DNA from: Chitinophagaceae bacterium
GTDB lineage: Bacteria > Bacteroidota > Bacteroidia > Chitinophagales > Chitinophagaceae
DNA length: 64,000 nt
Assembly (NCBI GenBank): GCA_019638625.1
Contig: JAHBTK010000006.1
Coordinates: forward strand, 310,001-374,000
Reading direction: 5' to 3'
The position numbers were made by a program, and so were the translations under genes. The notes beneath the pieces were generated by a model. It did no database searches, had not been told where the DNA came from, and saw only the letters and a list, made by a program, of their open reading frames with translations. Shown in pieces: positions 18,178-28,514 of this stretch (position 1 is its first letter; each line of letters starts with the position of its first letter).

Positions 18178-18546
18178 ATGAAAGGGGGTTATACTATCCT
18201 GCTCCTCGTTATTTCCAACATTTTTATGACGGTTGCCTGGTACGGGCATTTAAAGTTTCAAAACTATTCCTGGTTCAGTAAACTGGGGCTGCCAGCTATT
18301 ATACTCATCAGTTGGGGACTGGCGCTGTTTGAATATATGGCACAGGTGCCGGCTAATAAAATGGGCTTTTCGGGAAACGGCGGACCGTTCAACCTATGGC
18401 AGTTGAAGGTATTGCAGGAGGTGATCACACTGGTGGTTTTTATGATCTTCACACTGGTAGCTTTCAAAAACGAATCATTCCGGGTGAATCACCTGATAGG
18501 GTTCGTGTTCCTGGTGCTGGCCGTGTATTTTATTTTTAAGAAATAA
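18178..18546 (+). CDS. DUF486 (DMT-superfamily-like) membrane protein
   Basis: A 122-residue protein of four predicted membrane helices matching the DUF486 family: VAWYGHLKF near the N-terminus, then SWGLALFEYMAQVPANKMGF and a final helix FVFLVLAVYFIF. Family members are complete at this length. They are related to small multidrug-resistance-type half-transporters, but no substrate is established. It stands alone, with the SusD terminator and palindromes upstream. Confidence 0.85.
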   Translation: MKGGYTILLLVISNIFMTVAWYGHLKFQNYSWFSKLGLPAIILISWGLALFEYMAQVPANKMGFSGNGGPFNLWQLKVLQEVITLVVFMIFTLVAFKNESFRVNHLIGFVFLVLAVYFIFKK

Positions 18547-18659
18547 GGGTTTCCACTTAGTCTCCCAATGTAAATGGCATGGACGTTTCCCGCCATTGTC
18601 ATACATAAAATAAGTACACACTATTTTCGTTTTTAGCATGTACATTTTTAAATGACTAT

Positions 18660-20264
18660 ATGAGAAAAATATCACTTATCGCCATTGCCGTTTGTTTGCT
18701 ACTGACATCCGCCTATTCCCAAAAGAAAAAGTTTGATTTTAAACTCGGCGCCGAGTACGGACTGCCTAAGAAAGCGGAAGACCTTACTTTCTTCGGCAAT
18801 GAATCGGATGGGATTGTTAACTTCTCCCTGAAAAAGGATGATCTTTTTGTAACCCGTTTTCATCCAAAAACCCTGGCATTGACCTATGAAAGACAAATTG
18901 ACCTGGGAAATGTGAAGAATATGAACAGCGAAATGATCGTTTCTTTCGGCAACCGGTATTACTGGCTACGGAGCGACTGGGAAAAGGAACGGGAAAGAGA
19001 AATACTGTATTCAAACGAGGTGGATGTAAAAACGGGCAAAATAGACAAGGCCCAGAAAACACTGATTGAATCAAAAAAACTGGCCGGCAATATGGCAATG
19101 ACCGGTTTTTATCAATATAAAAAAACCGATAAATACCAGATCACTTACAATGCTCAAAAAGACAAACTACTGGTAACCTACCGGCTGGTGCCTGAAAACA
19201 GGAAGGATAAAAACAGCTTTGATATTATCGGCGTATTTGTATTTAACGATAAAATGGAAAAAATATGGGGACAGGAATTTACGATGCCTTATAACGAGGC
19301 GGTGATGGATAACAATGATTATGCGCTGGATGCTAACGGCAATGCCTACTTATTAGCGAAAGTTTATGCGTCTGCTTCCAGGAAAGAAGTGGATAAAGCG
19401 ACGGGCTTACCCGGGTATCACCTGGAAGTGTTTAAGTTCACCAGCAACCATGACCAGGTATTGCAGGCGAAAGTATCCGTAGGAGATGCTTTTATCAAAG
19501 AATCTTCTTTAGTAGAAAGCACCACCGGAGATATCGTTATTGCCAGCACCTACAGCAATAAGGCAAAAGGAATTGGGACCGCCGGATTTTTCCTGGGCAT
19601 TATAGGCCCGGACGGGAAAATAACAAACTACAAAAAGGGCAAGTATGAGTTTCCCAAAGAAGAGCTTCAGAAATTTGAAAAAGCCTCTCAGCGGCGGAAA
19701 ATAAAAAACAAAGATGATTATGAACCCGGCAACCTGTATGTAAGGGATATTATTATTGAACAGGACGGCAGCATTTTAATTTCGCTGGAAGAGCATTTTG
19801 TGCGGGTACGCAATTACTACGATCCCTCTACACGGACCAGCCGGGAGACCATTACCTATCATTATAACGATATCCTGGCGGCCAGGTTAAATGCTGCCGG
19901 TGATTTTGAATGGATACGCAAGGTCGCCAAAAACCAGCGCGGAACCAGGGGAAGAGGTACTATGAGCTTTAAGCTGATCAGCGACCATACGGGATATTAT
20001 TTCCTTTACCTGGACAACCTGAAAAACCTGGAACTGGAAGAAGATGACACCCCTAAAACGCATATAGACGGATTGGGTGGACAGGTATTCGTAAGCAAAA
20101 TAGACAACAACGGTAAGGTTACCAAAGAAGTGGTTTTTAATACCCGTTCGGAAGATGTGATGATATTTCCTGCCGACTTTACAAAAATCAACAACAACCA
20201 GTTCATCGGCCGGGCAAGGTTGAAGAAAACACTGTTCCAGCCGCTGCTGATCACGGTGAATTAG
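18660..20264 (+). CDS. Secreted protein of unknown function
   Basis: 534 residues starting with a clear Sec signal (MRKISLIAIAVCLLLTSAYS). The mature part is rich in beta-type segments with repeated charged loops, for example LSLKKDDLFV-like repeats near 50-60 and DGSILISLEEHF around 370. It ends without an aromatic barrel signature or a type IX secretion tail. The pattern suggests a beta-propeller-like extracytoplasmic protein, but this is a weak inference and I do not recognise a family. Neighbours on both sides are transcribed independently. Confidence 0.8.
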   Translation: MRKISLIAIAVCLLLTSAYSQKKKFDFKLGAEYGLPKKAEDLTFFGNESDGIVNFSLKKDDLFVTRFHPKTLALTYERQIDLGNVKNMNSEMIVSFGNRYYWLRSDWEKEREREILYSNEVDVKTGKIDKAQKTLIESKKLAGNMAMTGFYQYKKTDKYQITYNAQKDKLLVTYRLVPENRKDKNSFDIIGVFVFNDKMEKIWGQEFTMPYNEAVMDNNDYALDANGNAYLLAKVYASASRKEVDKATGLPGYHLEVFKFTSNHDQVLQAKVSVGDAFIKESSLVESTTGDIVIASTYSNKAKGIGTAGFFLGIIGPDGKITNYKKGKYEFPKEELQKFEKASQRRKIKNKDDYEPGNLYVRDIIIEQDGSILISLEEHFVRVRNYYDPSTRTSRETITYHYNDILAARLNAAGDFEWIRKVAKNQRGTRGRGTMSFKLISDHTGYYFLYLDNLKNLELEEDDTPKTHIDGLGGQVFVSKIDNNGKVTKEVVFNTRSEDVMIFPADFTKINNNQFIGRARLKKTLFQPLLITVN

Positions 20265-20418
20265 CAGTAAGTCGTAAGTGATTAGTAGTTAGAGACCGTA
20301 AAAAGCACTGTTTTGGGACAGCAAGGCCAACTATGGAAGTTTCCATTTAAAGCCGCCAACCGTTTGATGAAAATCCCTGCATGTTGCGACTTCCAACTTA
20401 CCACTGTCCACTTACTCC

Positions 20419-21864
20419 TTACTCCTCCCATCTCCATTCTCCGGCTATCTGAAGCGCCTCTTTAAGGTTTGCCTTCTCGAGTTTTTCACGGAGTACTTCA
20501 TCGCTCATGCGTTGGGCTTTCAGCGTTTCCGCGTCAGCCAGTCCATACAGCAGGATACTGCCGAAAAAAGTAGTGTTCTTCAGTTCCTGCTCATTCACCA
20601 GGTCAAAAGCATCGCAGTCTGCGTGGTAACAATTCAATACTTCCCGGCTCAGCCTTCCCGATGCGCCGCCCGTGGGTATACCCTGTAATAAAAAAGGCTG
20701 GTGATCGCTATGGAGACCTAACCCCGCGCTATAAGTGTTGGCAAACGCAGTATCAATATTTTTCGCGATATCGCCTATACTCCGAACGATGTCTTTATCC
20801 TCTTCCACTGAAGTATGGTATCCCCTGGGATCATTGGTCATATCGAAATTCAGCATGTATTTTACAGCGCCAAGAGAGCCATCAGCCAGCGCTTCTTCCA
20901 CATAGGCTTTGGATCCCAGAAGCCCCTGTTCTTCCCCCATAAACAACACGAATTCAACGGTACGCGCCGGCTGCAGTTGGAGCGCCTTAAAGGTTCTGGC
21001 CATATCCACCACAGCAAACGATCCGATACCGTTATCAATAGCGCCGGTGGCCAGGTCCCAACTGTCGAGGTGCCCGCCGATAACTATTTTTTCCTCCGGC
21101 AGGCTCTTTCCCGGCAGGGTAGCGATCACATTTCTGGCCTGCACCCTACCGGAGAAATTATTCATCACGATGTTGGCTGAATGGGTACCGGTTTTAAAGC
21201 GTTCCCTGAGCTTCAGTCCGTCGTTATTGCTGATACAGATAGCAGGTATGGAAATCAGTTTCCCATCTACAGAAGCGGTACCGGTCAATAGTATATCACC
21301 CGGAGCCGCATTGAAAAAGATAATACCCGCAGCGCCGTTTTTTATAGCCAATGCTGTTTTTTCGGAACGGTGCAGATTACGGGTTCCTTCTTTTGAACCC
21401 GGTAATATGCCGAGATACACAAATACAATTTTGTCTTTCAGCGGTATTTTGTTATTGGCATAATCTTCCTCCAGCCCATTGCCGAGATTTGCAATAGTGC
21501 CGGTTATATTCGCCTGCACAGGAGAATGCGCCAGCGATACCGCCTTGTAAGTCATGCCATTGATTTTTAAGGACAGGTTGCCCCGGCTCCAGCTTTCTGT
21601 TTCAAAGGCCTGATAACGGGGTTCGTACCCATAAGACCTCAGCAGGTTGAACACCTGCTCTTCAGCCCTGGCCCCGTTGGCGGATCCGGTCAGCCGGTGG
21701 CCTATATAAGTGGTAGACTGCTGCAGGTTTTCATAGGCCGCGGCATTTTTATCAATTTCTCCGTAAATGTTTTTAAACACTTCATCCCACTCCGGTTTCA
21801 CCTGCGCGGCTGCGTTGATAAGATAAAAAGCACCCGCGATAAAGAGTAAAATTTTTTTTATCAT
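20419..21864 (-). CDS. M28-family zinc aminopeptidase with PA domain, secreted
   Basis: A 481-residue protein with a Sec signal (about 1-20, ending NAAAQ). A protease-associated insert lies around 120-235 (LKDKIVFVYLG, KNGAAGIIFFN). It is followed by the M28 catalytic domain with all expected dinuclear-zinc ligands: His265 in GGHLDSWD, Asp277 in GAIDNGIG, Glu311/Glu312 in FMGEEQG, Asp341 in NFDMTNDP and His414 in YHADCD. It should remove N-terminal residues from peptides in the periplasm or outside the cell. The structure is complete. The next gene upstream (21989-23164) is on the same strand but 124 bp away. Confidence 0.92.
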   Translation of the reverse strand: MIKKILLFIAGAFYLINAAAQVKPEWDEVFKNIYGEIDKNAAAYENLQQSTTYIGHRLTGSANGARAEEQVFNLLRSYGYEPRYQAFETESWSRGNLSLKINGMTYKAVSLAHSPVQANITGTIANLGNGLEEDYANNKIPLKDKIVFVYLGILPGSKEGTRNLHRSEKTALAIKNGAAGIIFFNAAPGDILLTGTASVDGKLISIPAICISNNDGLKLRERFKTGTHSANIVMNNFSGRVQARNVIATLPGKSLPEEKIVIGGHLDSWDLATGAIDNGIGSFAVVDMARTFKALQLQPARTVEFVLFMGEEQGLLGSKAYVEEALADGSLGAVKYMLNFDMTNDPRGYHTSVEEDKDIVRSIGDIAKNIDTAFANTYSAGLGLHSDHQPFLLQGIPTGGASGRLSREVLNCYHADCDAFDLVNEQELKNTTFFGSILLYGLADAETLKAQRMSDEVLREKLEKANLKEALQIAGEWRWEE

Positions 21865-21988
21865 AGTCGTTATTTTAAAAGAGGCAGCGGTCTTGCCGGT
21901 ATTATGTCAGTAATTGAATATATTATTATCCTGTTTCGAAAATCTGTCGGTGGAAATGGTGATATGTTTGGGTTCCTGTTAAAGCGGA

Positions 21989-23164
21989 TCAGTTCAGCTT
22001 TTCAAGTTTGCCGCTCTCCAGCTTCAGTATGTATATCCGCTTGTTTTCAAAATAATCGGCACCGTTAGTAGAACTATTCCACCTCACCGTTCTGAAATCA
22101 AAGTCGGTAATCAACCGGTATGTTTTATCATCCATATGTTGAAGCAGTTCCTTATCGTATGCATACAGCATACGCAAAAAGATATAGGTAAGTTCATAGC
22201 TGTGAAACGCCAGTACTGTCGGACGGGTATAAGTGGCCTTACCATATTCGAGCGTGAAGTTCCTGACCCATTCATTTGCCTGGGGGCCCGGGTTGTATAA
22301 CGTAGAGGAGTAAACGAGAGCCAGGTTTTTGGTATCTGTTTTTCCAGGGTCGATAAACGACTCCCAGGTAGGCATACCAATCAGTGTTATTTTATAATTT
22401 TGCGAAAGCGCTGCAGCGGCATTAAAAACCCTCTTTGCGAAATTATCGTCCAGGCTGCCGCAGATAAGTATGTTATCACGGTCTTTATCCAGCAGCGTTT
22501 CTATATCCGCGTTATTAACGGCACTGTTAAGCGCTGCTGTCTGAATACTGAGTACCTCGCCGGATTTTGATGCATTCAGCGATTTAAAAACATCCGTTAC
22601 ACGATTATCCGCATTGCCCTGGCGTTTCAGCATAATCAGTTTGGAGGTACCAAAGTTTCGCAAAGTATAGTTATAGACAGCCTGGAGATGTGTATTCAAT
22701 TTGGAATTAGCGATGATCACATAAGGATTGTTGCTGATACCCCCGTCGTTAGGATAACTGACGGAAACAAAAGGTATCTGTTTTTCTTTAGCTATTTGAG
22801 CCAGGTCCAGGTATTCTTTACCGCTAACCGCGCCCAGGATCAGCCCGGTTCCGTTCAGTCCGCCATTATCCACCAGCGAAAACAGGGAGAATCCTTTTTT
22901 CCGGGTATCGTACACATCTACATCCATAATGATGCCTTCCCTGTCCAGCGAATCGATAGCCATCAGGGCTCCCTGGTAAAACTCCAGCCCTGGCTTTAAG
23001 AAACCGGGAATTCTTTTATCCATGGTATAATTACCCTTTGCATCAAACAGCGTATCCAGATACAATGGTGCAAACAGGGCTACCTTCTTTATCTCCACAC
23101 TATCCTGTGCAAAACCGGTTTTAAATGAAAACAGCGCCAGCCAGAAAAAAAGGATACTCTTCAT
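21989..23164 (-). CDS. Periplasmic-binding-fold (type 1) protein
   Basis: A 391-residue protein with a Sec signal (MKSILFFWLALFSFKTGFAQ). The body has the two-lobed type 1 periplasmic binding fold of branched-chain amino-acid receptors: VALFAPLYLD, FYQGALMAIDSL, GLILGAVSGKEYLDLAQIA, IPFVSVSYPNDGG, NILICGSLDDNFAKRVFNAA. No ABC permease or ATPase gene is nearby. In Bacteroidota such stand-alone proteins are common and their ligand is usually unknown. It lies 26 bp downstream of guaA and may be co-transcribed with it. Confidence 0.8.
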   Translation of the reverse strand: MKSILFFWLALFSFKTGFAQDSVEIKKVALFAPLYLDTLFDAKGNYTMDKRIPGFLKPGLEFYQGALMAIDSLDREGIIMDVDVYDTRKKGFSLFSLVDNGGLNGTGLILGAVSGKEYLDLAQIAKEKQIPFVSVSYPNDGGISNNPYVIIANSKLNTHLQAVYNYTLRNFGTSKLIMLKRQGNADNRVTDVFKSLNASKSGEVLSIQTAALNSAVNNADIETLLDKDRDNILICGSLDDNFAKRVFNAAAALSQNYKITLIGMPTWESFIDPGKTDTKNLALVYSSTLYNPGPQANEWVRNFTLEYGKATYTRPTVLAFHSYELTYIFLRMLYAYDKELLQHMDDKTYRLITDFDFRTVRWNSSTNGADYFENKRIYILKLESGKLEKLN

Positions 23165-23190
23165 TCAAATGATTTTATTGATAAGACGTT

Positions 23191-24723
23191 TTATTCCCAT
23201 TCGATAGTTGCAGGGGGTTTACTGCTGATGTCATATACCACCCTGTTAATGCCTCTTACATTATTGATGATCTCATTTGAAATAAACGCCATAAACTCAT
23301 AGGGAAGATGCGCCCAATCCGCTGTCATGCCATCTACGGAAGTAACTGCCCTTAAGGCAACTGTATATTCATAAGTTCTTTCATCTCCCATAACACCAAC
23401 ACTTTTTACCGGTAGCAATATAGCACCGGCCTGCCACACTTTTCCGTACAGGTCGAAAGATTTTAACGCTTTTGTGTACAAGTCATCGGCTTCCTGCAAT
23501 AATTTAACTTTCTCTTCAGTAATATCCCCCAATATCCTGATGGCTAAGCCCGGCCCGGGAAAGGGATGCCTGAACAACAAGGCATCGGGTATTCCCAGCT
23601 CCAACCCTACTTTTCTTACCTCATCTTTAAAAAGATACCGCAACGGCTCCACCAGTTCCAGTTTCATGGTATCCGGCAACCCGCCTACATTATGGTGGGA
23701 TTTTATTGTAACCGAAGGGCCGTGCACCGATACACTTTCGATCACATCCGGATAGATAGTACCCTGTCCCAGCAATTCCACCCCTTCTACCTTATGCGCT
23801 TCTTCATCAAATACTTCGATAAAGGTTTTTCCGATGATCTTTCTTTTTTCTTCGGGATTTGTTTTCCCGGCAAGCAGTTTGTAAAAACGCTGGCTGGCAT
23901 TGACGCCTTTTACATTCAATCCTATTTTGGCATAGGTTTCCAGCACCTGTTCAAACTCATTTTTCCGCAATACCCCATTATCTACAAATATGCCGTAAAG
24001 CCTGTCGCCGATAGCTCTGTGTATAAGCGTGGCAGCTACCGTGGAATCCACACCGCCACTAAGGGCCATGATCACTTTCCGGTTGCCGATCTGTTTTTTT
24101 AACGCCTCTACCGTATCGCTTACAAAATGCGCCGGTGTCCAATCCTGTTGGCAACCGCATACTTTTACCAGGAAATTGGCAATTATTTTTTTGCCCTCCA
24201 CGGAATGATATACTTCCGGGTGGAACTGTAGTCCATACAACGCATTGCCGGCATCTGTTTTTTTGAAGGCGGCAACGGGAATGCTGTCGGTTACACCCAG
24301 TATTTCAAATCCTCCCGGAATTTCGAGGATGGTATCGCCATGACTCATCCATACCTGCGAGCTGTCTGATAACCCGTCCCACAGGGTATCCTCTTTCCGT
24401 ATCCGGAAAACCGCCCGCCCGTATTCTCTTTTTTCCGATTTTTCCACTTTTCCGCCGAATAGCTTTGAGGTAAGTTGCGCGCCATAACAAATACCCAAAA
24501 CCGGCAGTTGCTGGCTCATAGCGGCTACATCCACTACCGGCGCATTGGCATCATTTACCGAAAAAGGCGAGCCGGAAAGGATAATTCCTTTTAAATCGGG
24601 GGAATAATTAACCGGTTTGTTATAAGGAGTGATTTCGCAATATACATTGGCTTCACGTACTGCCCTGGCTATCAATTGGGTATACTGGGATCCAAAGTCG
24701 AGGATGAGTATCTTTTCTGTCAT
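23191..24723 (-). CDS. guaA: GMP synthase (glutamine-hydrolysing)
   Basis: It converts XMP to GMP with glutamine and ATP in purine biosynthesis. The start was set at MTEKILILDFGSQYTQL, the conserved beginning of the family, rather than nine codons upstream. Domains in order: class I glutamine amidotransferase with the catalytic Cys in LGICYGAQL and a His/Glu pair in QFHPEVYHS; the ATP pyrophosphatase P-loop SGGVDST; and the C-terminal dimerisation domain ending in GINRVVYDISSKPPATIEWE. The length of 510 residues is normal. The periplasmic-binding-fold gene follows on the same strand. Confidence 0.97.
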   Translation of the reverse strand: MTEKILILDFGSQYTQLIARAVREANVYCEITPYNKPVNYSPDLKGIILSGSPFSVNDANAPVVDVAAMSQQLPVLGICYGAQLTSKLFGGKVEKSEKREYGRAVFRIRKEDTLWDGLSDSSQVWMSHGDTILEIPGGFEILGVTDSIPVAAFKKTDAGNALYGLQFHPEVYHSVEGKKIIANFLVKVCGCQQDWTPAHFVSDTVEALKKQIGNRKVIMALSGGVDSTVAATLIHRAIGDRLYGIFVDNGVLRKNEFEQVLETYAKIGLNVKGVNASQRFYKLLAGKTNPEEKRKIIGKTFIEVFDEEAHKVEGVELLGQGTIYPDVIESVSVHGPSVTIKSHHNVGGLPDTMKLELVEPLRYLFKDEVRKVGLELGIPDALLFRHPFPGPGLAIRILGDITEEKVKLLQEADDLYTKALKSFDLYGKVWQAGAILLPVKSVGVMGDERTYEYTVALRAVTSVDGMTADWAHLPYEFMAFISNEIINNVRGINRVVYDISSKPPATIEWE

Positions 24724-24969
24724 TTGCTGCGAAGGTAATGAGAAATTCAAAAGAGTGAAAAGGTTTCAGGATACCGGCGACAGGGAACGCGCCGATCCTG
24801 TATTACCATCCCGCGCACCGGACCTGTATCTTGCTTTCAAATGCTGCTTCTCATCCCCTATATCCTGATCATATGATATCCCCATTCAGAAGTTTCTGAT
24901 CCCGGATATCAGCCGGATATTTTGGATAGTATCCTTTTATAGAGTATATTCAACACAAACATCTGTAAA

Positions 24970-25413
24970 GTGCCAAAACATATCCGCGTTGCCCTGGCTG
25001 ATGACCATGCGTTGCTAAGGCATGCATTGAAAACATTTATCAACAGCCAACCGGGCTTTAAAGTAGCCGCTGAGGCCGGGAGTTGCCAGGAACTGCTAAA
25101 CATCCTGAACACCGGATCAATTGATATAGATGTTTTCCTGCTGGACTTTTCCTTCCCGGATCTCAACGCCAACAAGTCGCTGCCGGATATCAGAACAACA
25201 TGGCCGGACAGCGGATTGGTAATCATATCCATTCATCATGAAGACGCGATGATCGCCGAGTTGTTTGAGTTGGGCATTCACGCTTTTGTGAGCAAAACAG
25301 ATGCACCAGAAGAAGTGACCAAAGCGCTGGAAAGCGCTACCGGCAAAAACATATTCGAGAACCGGTACTATAAAAAAGCAATTGAATATCGAAAAAACAA
25401 AAAGCGCAGCTAA
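24970..25413 (+). CDS. Receiver-only response regulator (NarL-type REC)
   Basis: A 147-residue protein with a GTG start. It is a CheY-like receiver: acidic pair Asp11/Asp12 in LADDHALLRHAL, phosphoacceptor Asp59 in FLLDFSFPD, Ser87 in ISIHH and Lys109 in FVSKTD. The opening resembles NarL/FixJ-type receivers, but the usual LuxR-type DNA-binding domain is absent. The protein ends with a basic tail (KKAIEYRKNKKRS). It could act by protein interaction or be a truncated regulator. No histidine kinase gene is nearby. The start is 246 bp from the divergent guaA. Confidence 0.85.
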   Translation: MPKHIRVALADDHALLRHALKTFINSQPGFKVAAEAGSCQELLNILNTGSIDIDVFLLDFSFPDLNANKSLPDIRTTWPDSGLVIISIHHEDAMIAELFELGIHAFVSKTDAPEEVTKALESATGKNIFENRYYKKAIEYRKNKKRS

Positions 25414-25495
25414 CCCTCCCTGCATAAAAGTTATTTGAAAAATTGACCGGTTATAACAACCTTTGACGGACAATTACTGAAACTGATCTCTACTG

Positions 25496-28324
25496 ATGAA
25501 GTTACTGGACGCATTACGGAAGGTATTACCCGAAGAACGAATTAAAAGCAGGCTCATTGACAGATTATCCTACGCCTCTGATGCCGGCTTTTACCAACTT
25601 ATCCCGCAGGCTGTAGTGCAGCCGGCAGATGAAACCGAAATAAAAGCGCTCTTTGCGGTTTCCCGGGAAACCGGCACTCCTCTTGTATTCCGCACCGGTG
25701 GCAGCAGCTTGTCCGGCCAGTCCATTACAGACGGTATACTTGCTGACCTCAGCCAGCACTGGGGCAATATAAGCGTAGATACAAAAGGAAAATCCGTAAC
25801 GGTACAGCCCGGAATTACCGGTGCGATGGTGAACGCCGTTCTGAAAAAATGGAACGTCAAAATAGGCCCGGACCCTTCCAGCATCAGTACAGCCATGATG
25901 GGGGGCATACTCTCCAACAATGCCAGCGGCATGTGCTGCGGCGTAAAATACAATTCGTACCATACTGCCAGGCGTATACGGTTCATTTTACCCGATGGCA
26001 GGCTTTTCGATACGGCGGTCCCGGCCGATTACCCGCGTTTTGAAGAAGAATGCCGGGCGTTATGCGACACGCTTAAAAATATACAAACGGAGATCCACGG
26101 CAACAGTGAATTGCTGGAAAAAATCCGGCATAAATACCGCACGAAGAACACGGTGGGTTACTCGCTGAACGCGCTGGTTGATTACCGGCATCCGCTGGAT
26201 GTATTCGCCCACCTGCTGATAGGGGCTGAAGGTACGCTGGCTTTCATTGCAGAAGCTACTATGGATACCATTCCCGATCTGCCATATAAATCCACCGCCC
26301 TGCTGTATTTCCCGGATATCTTTTCGGCCTGCAGCGCCATAGAGCCATTGATTGCCGCAGGCGCTGAAATGGTGGAACTGATGGACCGGGCTTCTCTCCG
26401 TTCGGTAGAGAATATGAAAGGCATGGACCCTTTGTTAAAAACGCTCCCTGAAACCGCAGCCGCCCTGCTGGTTGAATTCCAGGAGGAAACCGAAGAACAG
26501 TTGAACAAAAGGGTCAGCAGTTTCCTAGGGGACTGCTCCGCATTGCCGCTCATCAACCCGCCTGCATTTACCAGGGATGAAAAGCAACGGGATTTTTTTT
26601 GGAAGGTCCGAAAGGGCATGTTCCCTGCTGTGGGGGCGGTACGAAAAAGCGGCACCACCGTGATACTGGAGGATGTGGCTTTTCCGTTACCGGTGCTGGG
26701 ACATGCCATACTCGATCTGCAAAAGCTGTTCCTGGAATACCAATATGACAATGCTATTATTTTCGGGCATGCCAAAGATGGAAATATCCATTTTGTAGTC
26801 ACCCAGGCTTTTGACAGCGGGTCCGAAATTATCCGTTACGATAAATTTCTGCGGGATGTGGTGGAACTGGTAGTAAAAAAATACAACGGTACGCTGAAAG
26901 CCGAACATGGTACCGGCAGAAATATGGCGCCTTTTGTAGAAACGGAATGGGGTGGCGAAGCTTACGCGTTCATGAAACGTATCAAACAGTCCGCCGATCC
27001 TCACCACCTGCTCAACCCCGGCGTGATCATCAATGATGACAAAGAAGTCCATATCAAAAATCTAAAACCTTTGCCCTCCGTAGAACCCGAAGTAGACAAA
27101 TGTATCGAGTGCGGGTACTGCGAACCCGTATGCCCCAGCAGGAACCTGACACTCACGCCCAGGCGAAGAATTGTGGTACGCCGGGCATTGAAACAATTAA
27201 AGGGTAATAAGGAAAATACTTCCTACAATGAGTTATTGCGGCAATATCAATACGATGGGTTAGATACCTGTTCCGTAGACGGACTCTGCGCTATTGCCTG
27301 CCCGGTAGACATCAACACCGGCGACCTGGTAAAAAGACTTCGCCGGGAAAACCATTCCTTATTCGCCAACCGGGTGGCTATGCTGGTAGCCAAAAACTTC
27401 AGAATGGTAGAAAAATGCGCCCAGCTGGCGCTTTCCGCAGGCACCGCTATCAACCGGGTAGCCGGCAAAAATTCCATGTTATATCTCACCAGGACCATCA
27501 GGAAACTGCTCCCCTCCTTCCCCCTCTGGAACCGGCAGTTATTGCCGCCACCATCTTTAAAAAAAATCAGCACCCGGATATCCTCCCGCGGCACCGGCAA
27601 CACTATTGTATATTTCTCCGCCTGCATCTCCCGGTTGATGGGTGCCGCACATAAAAACGGCAAGAGTTTACCGGAGACCTTTATGAGCGTGTCTCAAAAA
27701 GCCGGTATCAACGTGATCGTATCCAACCCGATGCCGGGTGCCTGCTGCGGACAGATATTCTCTTCAAAGGGATATGACCGGGCTTACCGATATACCGCGG
27801 AAAAGATAATAACACAACTATGGGAACTAACACAGCAGGGGAAGCACCCGGTCGTGATGGACGTAAGTTCCTGCACCTATACCCTCAAAAATATACGGCC
27901 GGCGCTGCCGGAAACCCTCCGCGAAAAATTTGACGCTTTGCTGTTAATGGATAGTGTGGACTACCTCCACGATATGGTTTTACAACGGGTAGCGGCAAAA
28001 AACAAAAAAGAGCAGGTGGTACTACACCCTGTATGCTCCCTGCATAAGATGGGCATCGATTTTAAATTCAGAAAAATTGCCGCCGCGTTTGCAGAAGAGG
28101 TAGTGGTGCCGCTGAATGCCGGTTGCTGCGGCATGGCAGGCGACCGTGGCTTCCTTTTCCCGGAACTGACCGCCTCCGCTACTGCCCCGGAGGCAGCGGA
28201 AGTAAAGACTACTAACGCCAGCGGATACTATTCTTCTACCAAAACCTGCGAAGTGGCCATCAGTGAAGCCACGGGAAAGAATTATGAATCAATATTATAC
28301 CTGGTGGATGACTGTACTTCCTGA
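25496..28324 (+). CDS. FAD- and [4Fe-4S]-dependent D-lactate dehydrogenase-like protein
   Basis: A 942-residue fusion of GlcD-like and GlpC-like modules. The FAD-binding type 4 domain (about 35-170) includes FRTGGSSLSGQ and GPDPSSISTAMMGG. It is followed by the FAD-linked oxidase C-terminal domain to about 515 (FGHAKDGNIHF, KAEHGTGRNMAPF). Two ferredoxin-type clusters follow: CIECGYCEPVCP from about 535 and CSVDGLCAIACP from about 592. Two cysteine-rich CCG domains then have ACCGQ (about 749) and GCCGM (about 876). Such proteins oxidise D-lactate or another 2-hydroxyacid and pass electrons to quinone. There is no signal peptide, so it probably sits on the cytoplasmic face of the membrane. The precise 2-hydroxyacid is not determined. 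Confidence 0.9.
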   Translation: MKLLDALRKVLPEERIKSRLIDRLSYASDAGFYQLIPQAVVQPADETEIKALFAVSRETGTPLVFRTGGSSLSGQSITDGILADLSQHWGNISVDTKGKSVTVQPGITGAMVNAVLKKWNVKIGPDPSSISTAMMGGILSNNASGMCCGVKYNSYHTARRIRFILPDGRLFDTAVPADYPRFEEECRALCDTLKNIQTEIHGNSELLEKIRHKYRTKNTVGYSLNALVDYRHPLDVFAHLLIGAEGTLAFIAEATMDTIPDLPYKSTALLYFPDIFSACSAIEPLIAAGAEMVELMDRASLRSVENMKGMDPLLKTLPETAAALLVEFQEETEEQLNKRVSSFLGDCSALPLINPPAFTRDEKQRDFFWKVRKGMFPAVGAVRKSGTTVILEDVAFPLPVLGHAILDLQKLFLEYQYDNAIIFGHAKDGNIHFVVTQAFDSGSEIIRYDKFLRDVVELVVKKYNGTLKAEHGTGRNMAPFVETEWGGEAYAFMKRIKQSADPHHLLNPGVIINDDKEVHIKNLKPLPSVEPEVDKCIECGYCEPVCPSRNLTLTPRRRIVVRRALKQLKGNKENTSYNELLRQYQYDGLDTCSVDGLCAIACPVDINTGDLVKRLRRENHSLFANRVAMLVAKNFRMVEKCAQLALSAGTAINRVAGKNSMLYLTRTIRKLLPSFPLWNRQLLPPPSLKKISTRISSRGTGNTIVYFSACISRLMGAAHKNGKSLPETFMSVSQKAGINVIVSNPMPGACCGQIFSSKGYDRAYRYTAEKIITQLWELTQQGKHPVVMDVSSCTYTLKNIRPALPETLREKFDALLLMDSVDYLHDMVLQRVAAKNKKEQVVLHPVCSLHKMGIDFKFRKIAAAFAEEVVVPLNAGCCGMAGDRGFLFPELTASATAPEAAEVKTTNASGYYSSTKTCEVAISEATGKNYESILYLVDDCTS

Positions 28325-28514
28325 ACAGAAAAGTGATTTCCTGCAACCGGTTTTATTATTAATTTAGAAAAAATATTTATACAACAGCTCCCCTGTTTCT
28401 CACATTTACTTAACTTAACAGGGATAAAAGTTTTTACCGGTCAAAAGATCGGGACCATAACCGCCAGGCGAACCTGGAATGTACCCCGGGAATCATCTAA
28501 AACTTCCACAAACA

